A DNA stretch of 14,309 nt from CBFGTA01 sp965651595 (lineage in GTDB: Bacteria; Actinomycetota; Actinomycetes; S36-B12; UBA10799). Below, piece by piece: positions 1 to 6,552 of this stretch; the stretch's first letter is position 1, and each line of letters starts with the position of its first letter. Both the position numbers and the translations under genes were made by a program. The notes below the pieces were generated by a model. The model worked only from the letters and a program-made list of their open reading frames with translations, did not search any database and had not been told where the DNA came from. The stretch covers positions 1 to 14,309 of the forward strand of contig CBFGTA010000057.1 in assembly GCA_965651595.1 (NCBI GenBank), given 5' to 3'.

Positions 1-1
1 G

Positions 2-910
2 ACGATTCTGACTTTGGCCCGGACACCAGGACGACTGTTCCAGGGCTGCAACGAGCAACTGGTTCCAGACCAGTCCTTGCCGGTGATCCTCGTTATGATC
101 ATCACTCTGACTGCCGGGTGTGCATTGATTATGTGGTTCGGTGAACTCATCACAGACCGCGGCGTTGGCAACGGCATGTCACTTCTTATCTTTGTGTCGA
201 TCATTGCCACGATGCCGGGGCAGTTCGTCAACATTTACCAAACTCGCGGATTTTTCACCCTGCTCGTCGTCGCGGCAGTGGGTCTCGTCGTTATCGCGGC
301 CGTGGTGTTCGTGGAGCAAGGGCAGCGCCGCATCCCCGTTCAGTACGCCAAGCGCATGGTTGGGTCTCGAATGTACGGGGGCGGGTCGACGTATATCCCA
401 CTCAAGGTCAACATGGCGGGCGTCATCCCTGTCATCTTCGCGGCCTCGCTGTTGTACATCCCGCAGCTGATCGTGACTCTGTCGGGCAGCGAAGAGCCAT
501 GGGCCCAGTGGATCCTGCAGAACTTCTCCAACGGCACGGAGCCGCTCTACCTGGTGGCCTATTTCTTGCTCATCATCTTCTTCACCTTCTTCTATGTGTC
601 CATCACCTTCAACCCGGTGGAAGTCTCGGACAACATGAAGAAGTACGGAGGGTTTATTCCTGGGATTCGGGCGGGCCGGCCCACGGCCGAGTACCTCGAT
701 TACGTCCTCACGAGACTGACGTTCCCCGGTTGTATCTACCTGGCGGTCGTGGCGATCGTTCCGTTCATCGCCTTCGGTGGCCTTGGTCTCGGGCAGGCTT
801 TCCTGTTCGGCGGTACAGCCCTGCTCATCATGGTCGGCGTCGGTCTCGACACGGTCAAGCAGGTTGAGTCGCAACTACAGCAACGCAACTACGAAGGCTT
901 CCTCCGCTAG
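2..910 (+). CDS. secY: Protein translocase subunit SecY, C-terminal part (5' end outside the window)
   Basis: SecY is the channel-forming subunit of the SecYEG translocon in the cytoplasmic membrane. The frame is already open at base 2, so the visible 302 residues lack roughly the first third of a protein usually near 430-440 residues. Several long hydrophobic segments separated by charged loops are seen. The family landmarks are MWFGELITDRGVGNGMSLLIF near the start, the NPVEVSDNMKKYGGFIPGIR loop, which carries the arginine important for SecA-driven transport, and the C-terminal VKQVESQLQQRNYEGFLR. A TTG near base 14 is an internal codon, not a start. adk follows 147 nt downstream, the usual rplO-secY-adk-map order of the spc operon. 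An 8-bp inverted repeat spans the stop codon. Confidence 0.96.
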   Translation, partial: TILTLARTPGRLFQGCNEQLVPDQSLPVILVMIITLTAGCALIMWFGELITDRGVGNGMSLLIFVSIIATMPGQFVNIYQTRGFFTLLVVAAVGLVVIAAVVFVEQGQRRIPVQYAKRMVGSRMYGGGSTYIPLKVNMAGVIPVIFAASLLYIPQLIVTLSGSEEPWAQWILQNFSNGTEPLYLVAYFLLIIFFTFFYVSITFNPVEVSDNMKKYGGFIPGIRAGRPTAEYLDYVLTRLTFPGCIYLAVVAIVPFIAFGGLGLGQAFLFGGTALLIMVGVGLDTVKQVESQLQQRNYEGFLR

Positions 911-918
911 AGCCTTCG
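892..918 (+). terminator. Stem-loop spanning the secY stop codon, possible terminator
   Basis: CGAAGGCT (892-899) and AGCCTTCG (911-918) are perfect inverted repeats, giving an 8-bp stem with an 11-nt loop that contains the secY stop. A pyrimidine-rich stretch follows, but not a run of T, so a classical intrinsic terminator is not shown. A -10 element upstream of adk at 984 suggests a transcript boundary here. The role as terminator or RNA-processing site is inference. Confidence 0.4.
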
Positions 919-983
919 CTGTCCCTGCCTGGCTCTCTCCTTCGCCACGGTTCAGGGCCCCGGTCTGGATCTGGCTGGGGCAC

Positions 984-989
984 TAGACT
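984..989 (+). promoter_or_regulatory. Candidate -10 element upstream of adk
   Basis: TAGACT fits the actinobacterial TAnnnT -10 pattern and is followed by G, as in three other spacers of this window. No convincing -35 hexamer lies 16-19 nt upstream. Transcription would begin near 996 and leave a leader of about 60 nt before adk. Confidence 0.4.
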
Positions 990-1057
990 GCCTCGGGTTG
1001 CGAACGGGTTCGGTAGGCGATTGACTCATGTCGATACCCCGATCTCAGGAGGAACGA

Positions 1058-1621
1058 ATGCGGATTGTCTTGATGGGCCCCCCCGGAGCTGGCAAAGGAA
1101 CTCAGGCGGCAGTCGTGAGCGAGCGGCTGGGGATTCCGCATATTTCCACCGGGGAGATCTTCCGGTCGAACGTGACTCAAGGCACCGAACTCGGCCAGCA
1201 GGCCAAGACGTATATGGACAAAGGGGAGTATGTCCCAGACGAGGTCACGAACGCTATGGTGGCTGACCGTCTGGGCCAGTCTGATACGGCCCCTGGATTC
1301 CTACTCGATGGCTATCCCCGCACTGTCGAACAAGTCGGCGAGCTCGAGAAGATCTTGGATCGGCTCGGGACTCCGCTCGACAAGGCCGTTGAGATAACAG
1401 CCGACACCGATGAGGTGGTAGCTCGCTTGTTGAAGCGGGCCGAAATCGAAGGCCGGGCCGACGACACCGAAGAGGTCATTCGGCGTCGGATGGAAATCTA
1501 TGCAGAGCAGACTGAACCCCTGACGGCGATCTATCGAGACAAGGACTTGCTCGTCCAGGTTGACGGAATGGGTGTTGTCACCGATGTGACGAGCCGTCTG
1601 CTCGCCGCGCTCGAAGACTAG
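1058..1621 (+). CDS. adk: Adenylate kinase
   Basis: Adenylate kinase catalyses ATP + AMP to 2 ADP in the cytoplasm and balances the adenylate pool. The start is ATG 1058, because a perfect AGGAGG (1047-1052) lies 5 nt upstream and the protein then begins MRIVLMGPPGAGKGTQ. An in-frame ATG at 1028 would add ten residues that do not look like the family. The product has 187 residues. Seen are the P-loop GPPGAGKGTQ (7-16), the AMP-site STGEIFR (30-36), LDGYPRT (83-89), and a short LID with GRADD (132-136) and the following arginines. This is the short, zinc-free LID form typical of actinobacteria (about 180-190 residues). It sits between secY and map as in many spc operons, and map starts 4 nt after its stop. 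Confidence 0.97.
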   Translation: MRIVLMGPPGAGKGTQAAVVSERLGIPHISTGEIFRSNVTQGTELGQQAKTYMDKGEYVPDEVTNAMVADRLGQSDTAPGFLLDGYPRTVEQVGELEKILDRLGTPLDKAVEITADTDEVVARLLKRAEIEGRADDTEEVIRRRMEIYAEQTEPLTAIYRDKDLLVQVDGMGVVTDVTSRLLAALED

Positions 1622-1625
1622 CCGA

Positions 1626-2429
1626 GTGATTGGCCGTTCACGGTTTGAGCGCAAATCGGCCGCGGAGATCGAACGAATGCAGGCCGCGGGAGTGGTCGTC
1701 CGGGAAGCCTTGGCCGCGGTCCGCTCCGCAGTCGCTCCTCAGACAACGACAGCCGACCTTGAGGAGATCGCCCAAGACACGATCCGGCGTCACGGCGCTC
1801 GGCCGTCGTTCGCAGAGGTACCCGGCTACCACCACGCCTTATGTACTTCCGTCAACGAGCAGATCGTCCACGGAATCCCCGGTGAGCGGGTTCTGAGGTC
1901 CGGAGACCTCGTGTCGATCGATTGTGGTGCCATCGTGGACGGCTGGCACGCGGATGCGGCCATATCAGTTGAAGTTGGCGCTGTAGCTGAACCGGTGGCC
2001 CGGCTCAGTGAAGTGACCCGCCAGGCGCTGTGGGCCGGAATCATCGCCTGCCAGCCAGGAGTTCGCCTCGGCGACATCGGCCACGCGATCGAATCAGTCG
2101 TGCGACAGGCGGCCAGCACGGACCAGGCCAACTACGGGATCGTGCGTGACTACGTCGGGCATGGGATTGGTTCGGCCATGCACATGGATCCTGATGTCCC
2201 GAATGTGGGACGCCCGGGCAAGGGCGCGAGGCTCGACGCTGGAATGGCCATTGCGATCGAGCCGATGATTACCCTGGGGACACACGAAACGGACGTGCTC
2301 AACGACGGTTGGACGGTCGTGAGTCGAGATGGTTCGTGGGCTGCACACTGGGAACACACTGTCGTCATCACCGCTGACGGGCCGATCGTGACGACCTTCG
2401 GAGACGGTGACGAGCGCTATCGGGTGTAA
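1626..2429 (+). CDS. map: Type I methionine aminopeptidase
   Basis: This enzyme removes the initiator methionine from nascent cytosolic proteins. The product has 267 residues with the pita-bread fold. The five metal ligands of the family can be placed: D99 (SIDCG), D110 (HADAA), H179 (VGHGIG), E212 (IEPMI) and E243 (HWEHT). H82 and H186 match the conserved substrate-site histidines of the E. coli enzyme. The chosen start is GTG 1626, 4 nt after the adk stop. The next in-frame ATG (1677) would cut into the conserved IERMQAAG helix. No strong Shine-Dalgarno sequence precedes GTG 1626, so translational coupling to adk is likely (inference). The gene is followed by the promoter region of infA. 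Confidence 0.95.
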   Translation: MIGRSRFERKSAAEIERMQAAGVVVREALAAVRSAVAPQTTTADLEEIAQDTIRRHGARPSFAEVPGYHHALCTSVNEQIVHGIPGERVLRSGDLVSIDCGAIVDGWHADAAISVEVGAVAEPVARLSEVTRQALWAGIIACQPGVRLGDIGHAIESVVRQAASTDQANYGIVRDYVGHGIGSAMHMDPDVPNVGRPGKGARLDAGMAIAIEPMITLGTHETDVLNDGWTVVSRDGSWAAHWEHTVVITADGPIVTTFGDGDERYRV

Positions 2430-2445
2430 TCTCTGCCACCCTCCC

Positions 2446-2475
2446 TTAACATTTGGGTCAACCATGTCCTAGACT
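2446..2475 (+). promoter_or_regulatory. Candidate sigma-70-type promoter for infA and the alpha operon
   Basis: TTAACA (2446-2451, one mismatch to TTGACA) and TAGACT (2470-2475, TAnnnT) are 18 nt apart in the 220-nt map-infA spacer. Transcription would start near 2482, giving a leader of about 168 nt. A closer TTGACA at 2564 has no -10 partner at a usable distance. Confidence 0.6.
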
Positions 2476-2582
2476 GTGACAGTTATGTACTGACTAGTGG
2501 CGCTCGCGGGTGCTATCTGTTCGGGAATCACACGAAATGACCAGTACGGATTGTGCCGCTGGTTTGACAGTGAGACCGGACG

Positions 2583-2603
2583 CGGCTGAAGCAGCCGGGC
2601 TGC
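2583..2603 (+). promoter_or_regulatory. Overlapping alternative hairpins in the infA leader
   Basis: CGGCTG (2583-2588) pairs with CAGCCG (2592-2597) across a 3-nt loop. The overlapping GCAGC (2591-2595) can instead pair with GCTGC (2599-2603). The two helices exclude each other. No T-run follows. The element lies about 47 nt upstream of the infA start. A regulatory role is only a possibility. Confidence 0.3.
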
Positions 2604-2649
2604 GAAGTTAGTGCAGACTCATCCGAGTACAAGGAGTGCGTGGACAGGT

Positions 2650-2871
2650 ATGGCCAAAAAAGAAGGTGCCATTGAGCTTGAGGGCACCATCGTGGAGTCT
2701 CTACCCAACGCGATGTTCCGGGTGGAGTTAGACAATGGCCACAAGGTCCTCGCCCACATCTCAGGGAAGATGCGGATGCACTATATCCGAATCCTCCCCG
2801 ACGATCGTGTGGTCGTGGAACTGTCGCCGTACGACCTCACCCGGGGACGCATCGTCTACCGGTACAAGTAG
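2650..2871 (+). CDS. infA: Translation initiation factor IF-1
   Basis: IF-1 binds the A site of the 30S subunit during initiation and works with IF-2 and IF-3. The product has 73 residues, the standard length, and is a single OB-fold (S1-like) domain beginning MAKKEGAIELEGTIVE and ending RGRIVYRYK. The core motif HKVLAHISGKMR is intact. ATG 2650 is the family start. An in-frame GTG at 2611 would add 13 unrelated residues. The best Shine-Dalgarno candidate, AAGGAG (2631-2636), is rather far (13 nt), with a weaker AGG directly before the start. The gene opens the infA-rpmJ-rpsM-rpsK-rpsD-rpoA-rplQ run common in Gram-positive bacteria. Confidence 0.97.
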   Translation: MAKKEGAIELEGTIVESLPNAMFRVELDNGHKVLAHISGKMRMHYIRILPDDRVVVELSPYDLTRGRIVYRYK

Positions 2872-2883
2872 CCCAACTGACTG

Positions 2884-2918
2884 ACACAGGCGCGCTGCCT
2901 ACCGGGCGGGGCCTGTGT
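2884..2918 (+). promoter_or_regulatory. Stable stem-loop between infA and rpmJ
   Basis: ACACAGGC (2884-2891) and GCCTGTGT (2911-2918) form a perfect 8-bp stem. Inside it a second short helix is possible (CTGCC 2895-2899 with GGCGG 2905-2909, one G-U pair). The element ends 6 nt before the rpmJ Shine-Dalgarno sequence. With no T-run, a regulatory or RNA-processing role is more likely than simple termination (inference). Confidence 0.45.
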
Positions 2919-2935
2919 GACCCAAAAGGAAGACG

Positions 2936-3049
2936 ATGAAAGTTCAGCCGAGCGTCAAGAAGATTTGCGACAAGTGCAAGGTCATCCGTCGCCATGGCCG
3001 CGTCATGGTGATTTGTGAGAACCCGCGGCACAAACAACGTCAGGGCTAG
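2936..3049 (+). CDS. rpmJ: 50S ribosomal protein L36 (bL36), zinc-binding form
   Basis: This is a tiny basic protein of the large subunit that packs against 23S rRNA. The product has 37 residues, beginning MKVQPSVKKICDKCK and ending NPRHKQRQG. The zinc ligands C11, C14, C27 and H32 are all present, so this is the C+ form of L36. The start is ATG 2936 with AAAGGA (2925-2930) 5 nt upstream. It lies between infA and rpsM, its usual place. Length and sequence match the family throughout. Confidence 0.97.
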   Translation: MKVQPSVKKICDKCKVIRRHGRVMVICENPRHKQRQG

Positions 3050-3236
3050 TCCTCAGCCTGCCGACAACTCAATACACACGATTGGGCATCATCCGACCCC
3101 TGGCTCGCTCCTCCCTCTCGAGGATCAGCCAGTCAGGACGCTACCTCTGGGACCCTTGGCCAGAGACCGGTGAGTATTTCTCCGGACTGTTGATGTCTTC
3201 CAACCAGGGACGAGACAGAAAGACAGGTACGCCTCA
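3050..3236 (+). other. 187-nt rpmJ-rpsM spacer, no gene seen
   Basis: This is the second longest spacer in the window. No plausible short reading frame is seen. CTCTGG (3145-3150) and CCAGAG (3160-3165) can form a 6-bp stem with a 9-nt loop. The spacer is the leader of the S13-S11-S4-alpha block, where E. coli S4 binds to repress translation. No resemblance to the E. coli pseudoknot could be established by eye. Confidence 0.35.
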
Positions 3237-3614
3237 ATGGCACGTCTAGTCGGTGTCGACCTTCCGCGCGATAAGCGCCTCGAGGTCGCTTTGACAGCAA
3301 TCTACGGTGTGGGAAGGTCGCGTTCTCGCGAAGCGCTCAGCGCGACCGGTGTCGATCCGAACGTTCGCGTTCGAGATCTCGACGAGTCAGACCTCATCAA
3401 GCTTCGCGATTACATTGAAGCCAACTTCCAGACCGAAGGCGATCTGCGTCGAGAAGTCCAAGCAGACATTCGCCGCAAGGTCGAAATTGGCAGCTACCAG
3501 GGCCTCCGGCATCGCCGCGGCCTTCCCGTCCGGGGCCAACGCACTCACACGAACGCGCGCACCCGCAAGGGTCCGCGCAAGACCGTCGCAGGCAAGAAGA
3601 AGGCGACCAAGTAA
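3237..3614 (+). CDS. rpsM: 30S ribosomal protein S13 (uS13)
   Basis: S13 sits in the head of the small subunit, contacts S19 and the P-site tRNA, and forms bridges to the large subunit. The product has 125 residues, normal for actinobacteria. The N-terminus MARLVGVDLPRDKRLEVALT, the helix-hairpin-helix segment around YGVGRSRS (23-30) and the conserved GLRHRRGLPVRGQRTHTNAR region (about 87-106) are all present. The basic tail ends KTVAGKKKATK. ATG 3237 is the family start, with only a weak CAGGT Shine-Dalgarno about 8 nt upstream. It leads the S13-S11-S4-RNA polymerase alpha-L17 block and is preceded by a 187-nt spacer. Confidence 0.97.
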   Translation: MARLVGVDLPRDKRLEVALTAIYGVGRSRSREALSATGVDPNVRVRDLDESDLIKLRDYIEANFQTEGDLRREVQADIRRKVEIGSYQGLRHRRGLPVRGQRTHTNARTRKGPRKTVAGKKKATK

Positions 3615-3697
3615 CCCAACCGTTGACCGACAGACCACCTACTGCAGGTCGCAGCCACGGCCGCAGTACCCATTGAGACTGCACAGGAGATCGGCGA

Positions 3698-4096
3698 ATG
3701 CCCCCAGCCAATAAAGGCGTCAAGAAAGTTCGACGCAAAGAGAAGAAGAACGTGGCCCACGGCCAGGCCCACATCAAGAGCACCTTCAACAACACCATCG
3801 TGTCGATTACTGATCCCTCAGGGGCAGTTATCGCCTGGGCTTCATCGGGCCAGGTCGGATTCAAGGGCTCCCGGAAATCTACCCCGTATGCCGCCCAGCA
3901 AGCTGCTGAGGCTGCCGCCCGTCGAGCGATGGAGCACGGCATGCGCAAGGTCGACGTATTTGTGAAAGGTCCCGGCTCGGGACGCGAAACGGCGATCCGC
4001 GCACTGCAGGCCACCGGCCTCGAAGTGGGCGCTATCGCCGATGTGACCCCCGTCCCCCACAACGGCTGCCGCCCGCCCAAGCGGCGCCGGGTCTGA
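3698..4096 (+). CDS. rpsK: 30S ribosomal protein S11 (uS11)
   Basis: S11 lies on the platform of the small subunit near the mRNA exit and interacts with S7 and S18. The product has 132 residues. A lysine/arginine-rich N-terminus (MPPANKGVKKVRRKEKK) leads into the core HIKSTFNNTIVSITD, and the C-terminus VTPVPHNGCRPPKRRRV is the family signature. It includes the Asn122-Gly123 pair equivalent to the site that becomes isoaspartate in E. coli S11. The start ATG 3698 has AGGAGA (3685-3690) 7 nt upstream. It lies 83 nt after rpsM and 17 nt before rpsD. Confidence 0.97.
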   Translation: MPPANKGVKKVRRKEKKNVAHGQAHIKSTFNNTIVSITDPSGAVIAWASSGQVGFKGSRKSTPYAAQQAAEAAARRAMEHGMRKVDVFVKGPGSGRETAIRALQATGLEVGAIADVTPVPHNGCRPPKRRRV

Positions 4097-4113
4097 GCGA
4101 AGGAGCATCTGCC

Positions 4114-4740
4114 ATGGCCCGCTACACAGGTGCCGACTGCAAGCGTTGTCGGCGTGAGAAGACCAAGCTATTCCTCAAGGGATCCAAATGCGATGGACCC
4201 AACTGCCCGATCGAGCGTCGCCCTTATCCTCCGGGAGACCACGGACGCGCGCGCACCAAGGAGAGCGAGTACCTCCTGCAGATGCGCGAGAAGCAAAAGT
4301 GTGCCCGGATCTACGGCGTGTTGGAGAAGCAGTTCCGGAACTACTACGACGAGGCCAACCGGCTGACCGGCAAGACCGGCGACAACCTCCTCACCATTCT
4401 GGAGAGTCGCCTCGACAACGTTGTCTACCGAGCCGGTTTCGCTAAGAGCCGCGACATGGCTCGGCAACTGGTTCGCCACGGCCACATCACTGTCAACGGC
4501 GGCAAGGTAGATATCCCGAGCTACCGTGTGTCGGCCAGCGACGTGGTCGAAGTTCGCGCCAAGTCGCGTGAACTAACCCCTTTCGTGGTTGCTCATGCCG
4601 AAGCCGGAGAGAAGACGGTGCCAGCGTGGATTGAAGTGATTCCGGGGCAGATGCGGATCCTCGTCCACCAGTTGCCTGTCCGCGAGCAAATCGACACCCA
4701 GGTTCAAGAACAGCTCATCGTTGAGTTGTACTCCAAGTAA
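4114..4740 (+). CDS. rpsD: 30S ribosomal protein S4 (uS4), zinc-knuckle form
   Basis: S4 is a primary 16S rRNA binder that nucleates assembly of the 30S body and, in some bacteria, represses its own operon. The product has 208 residues. The N-terminal zinc knuckle is complete (C9, C12, C26, C31, the spacing known from Thermus S4), making this the C+ form. Then come the RRPYPPGDHG segment and the S4 RNA-binding domain (about residues 95-160, with ESRLDNVVYRAGFAKSR and GHITVNGGKVDIPSY). The C-terminus is IDTQVQEQLIVELYSK. The start ATG 4114 has AGGAG (4101-4105) 8 nt upstream. I recall mycobacterial S4 as lacking these cysteines, so this points away from that group. Confidence 0.97.
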   Translation: MARYTGADCKRCRREKTKLFLKGSKCDGPNCPIERRPYPPGDHGRARTKESEYLLQMREKQKCARIYGVLEKQFRNYYDEANRLTGKTGDNLLTILESRLDNVVYRAGFAKSRDMARQLVRHGHITVNGGKVDIPSYRVSASDVVEVRAKSRELTPFVVAHAEAGEKTVPAWIEVIPGQMRILVHQLPVREQIDTQVQEQLIVELYSK

Positions 4741-4818
4741 CCCCTTCCGACTCGATCCCGTAATCACCCTGCTCACATTCGCGGTTTCATATGGCGGTAG
4801 CCGCGGAAAGGAAATCCA

Positions 4819-5829
4819 GTGCTCATTGCACAACGTCCCGTACTTACTGAAGAGACAATCTCTGATACGCGTGCCCGATTCGTTTTGGAACCGCTCGAGC
4901 CCGGCTTCGGCTACACGCTCGGGAATTCGCTGCGGCGGACTCTCCTGTCGTCGATCCCCGGTGCTGCGGTCACCAATATCCGAATCGACGGTGTGCTCCA
5001 CGAGTTCTCCACGATCCCTGGCGTTGTCGAAGACGTGGTTGAGTTGATTCTCAACATCAAAGAGATTGTGGTCTCTAGCGAACACGATGTGCCAGTGACG
5101 ATGTACTTGCGCAAAGAGGGTGCTGGCGTCGTGACCGCGGCAGACATCACGGCGCCCGCCGGTGTTGAGGTACACAATCCGGATCTTCATCTCGCGACGG
5201 TCAACGACAAGGGCCACTTGGAGATTGAGTTGACAGTGGAGCGCGGCCGCGGCTATGTCTCGGCGGCGCAGAACAACTCTGAGGACCAGGAGATCGGTCG
5301 CATCCCCGTCGATTCGATCTATTCGCCGGTGCTGAAGGTGACCTACAAGGTCGAAGCAACCCGTGTCGAGCAGCGGACTGACTTCGACCGGCTCGTGGTC
5401 GACGTGCAGACCAAGCCGTCGATCCGCCCTCGTGATGCGGTTGCATCAGCTGGCAAGACGCTCGTCGAATTGTTCGGGCTGGCCCGCGAACTCAACGTGG
5501 AGGCGGAAGGTATTGACATTGGTCCGTCACCAGCGGACACCTTCATGGCAGAACAGATGAGCATGACGATCGAACAACTCGACCTCACCGTGCGTTCCTA
5601 CAACTGCCTCAAGCGCGAGGGCGTCAACACGGTGGGCGAACTGCTCGGCCGCAGCGAAGCGGACCTGATGGACATTCGCAACTTCGGACAGAAGTCGATC
5701 GACGAAGTAAAGGCGAAGCTGGTCAGCCTGGGCATGTCCCTCAAGGACAGCCCTCCCGGGTTCGATCCCAGTGCGGCAGCGGCCAACTACGAGGACGACT
5801 CTGCGTTCCTGGAGAACGACGAGCTCTAA
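4819..5829 (+). CDS. rpoA: DNA-directed RNA polymerase subunit alpha
   Basis: The alpha dimer is the platform for RNA polymerase assembly, and its C-terminal domain binds UP elements and activators. The product has 336 residues. The N-terminal dimerisation domain (about 1-230) carries LEPGFGYTLGNSLRRTLLSS and the RGRGYVSA and KVTYKVEATRVEQRTDFD segments. The C-terminal domain (about 250-310) keeps R259, N262, C263, K265, G290, K292, S293 and E296, matching E. coli R265, N268, C269, K271, G296, K298, S299 and E302. An acidic tail ends LENDEL. The start is GTG 4819, giving MLIAQRP, the usual actinobacterial start, with AAAGGA (4807-4812) 6 nt upstream. rplQ follows 33 nt later. Confidence 0.98.
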   Translation: MLIAQRPVLTEETISDTRARFVLEPLEPGFGYTLGNSLRRTLLSSIPGAAVTNIRIDGVLHEFSTIPGVVEDVVELILNIKEIVVSSEHDVPVTMYLRKEGAGVVTAADITAPAGVEVHNPDLHLATVNDKGHLEIELTVERGRGYVSAAQNNSEDQEIGRIPVDSIYSPVLKVTYKVEATRVEQRTDFDRLVVDVQTKPSIRPRDAVASAGKTLVELFGLARELNVEAEGIDIGPSPADTFMAEQMSMTIEQLDLTVRSYNCLKREGVNTVGELLGRSEADLMDIRNFGQKSIDEVKAKLVSLGMSLKDSPPGFDPSAAAANYEDDSAFLENDEL

Positions 5830-5862
5830 GCAGCACCGACAGACAGGACAAGAGGAGAAGTC

Positions 5863-6471
5863 ATGCCTACCCCCACCAAAGGCCGCCGTCTCGGCGGAAG
5901 CCCGGCGCACCAACGCTTGATGCTGGCGAACTTGGCGACGTCGCTGTTCGAACACGGGCGAATCACCACGACGGAGGCCAAGGCCAAGCGCATGCAACCC
6001 TTGGCTGAGCGGATGGTGACTTTCGCCAAGCGAGGGGATCTCAGCGCTCGTCGCCGAGTGTTGCGGGTGATTCGCGACAAGTCCGTCGTGCACGAACTGT
6101 TCACCGAGATCGGCCCGATGTACGCTAACCGGCCCGGCGGATATACCCGGATCACCAAGATTGGCCCCCGCAAGGGAGACAACGCGCCGATGGCGGTCAT
6201 CGAGCTCGTCGAGCCGCTGGCGGAACAAGTGGTCACTGAGGCTGAGTCGGCGGCTAGACGGGCTGCCCGAGAGCAGTCTGCCGCAGCGCCCGCTGAGGCT
6301 GGCGTAGCCTCGGACGCTGCCGACTCGTCCGACGATGAAGCGGTTGCGACTCCAGACGATGCTGCTGGAGATTCCGGCGAGGCGGAGGCCGCTGCTGCCG
6401 AGAGTGTCGAGGGTGCAGAAGTCGCCGAAGCCGATGCAAGCGATTCGGAAGTCGACTCTGATACCAAGTAG
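5863..6471 (+). CDS. rplQ: 50S ribosomal protein L17 (bL17) with long acidic tail
   Basis: L17 is a large-subunit protein near the peptide exit tunnel. The product has 202 residues. The conserved core fills about 1-117, from MPTPTKGRRLGGSPAHQRLM through THYAN-like YANRPGGYTRI to APMAVIELVE. After it comes a tail of about 85 residues almost wholly of Ala, Glu, Asp, Ser and Val, which carries strong negative charge. Actinobacterial L17 is often longer than the E. coli protein (127 residues) in this way. Such a tail is probably disordered and solvent-exposed (inference). The start ATG 5863 has GAGGAG (5852-5857) 5 nt upstream. The gene closes the alpha operon block and truA follows. Confidence 0.96.
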   Translation: MPTPTKGRRLGGSPAHQRLMLANLATSLFEHGRITTTEAKAKRMQPLAERMVTFAKRGDLSARRRVLRVIRDKSVVHELFTEIGPMYANRPGGYTRITKIGPRKGDNAPMAVIELVEPLAEQVVTEAESAARRAAREQSAAAPAEAGVASDAADSSDDEAVATPDDAAGDSGEAEAAAAESVEGAEVAEADASDSEVDSDTK

Positions 6472-6552
6472 TGCTCTCGATTCACGCTACCTGAACCATC
6501 ATGACGAGCGCGGATGGTGTTGGGCGGATCACGGAACGGAATCGGCTTCGTG

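Noticed and set aside
179..874. Long minus-strand frame opposite secY (231 codons)
   Set aside because: It is the mirror of a well-supported gene. Its product is rich in Arg, Asp, His and Glu with no family motif, as expected of an antisense frame in GC-rich DNA.
2564..2569. Perfect TTGACA in the infA leader as a second promoter
   Set aside because: No TAnnnT-like -10 lies 16-19 nt downstream, so it is likely chance.
3623..3628. TTGACC in the rpsM-rpsK spacer as a -35 box
   Set aside because: No matching -10 at a usable distance. The genes are close and on the same strand, so read-through is simpler.
3397..4080. Long minus-strand frame opposite rpsM and rpsK (227 codons)
   Set aside because: It covers two certain ribosomal protein genes and the spacer between them and shows no recognisable domain.
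4780..4805. CGCGG/CCGCG inverted repeat before rpoA
   Set aside because: The 5-bp stem with a 16-nt loop is weak and common in GC-rich DNA, so it is not called as a feature.
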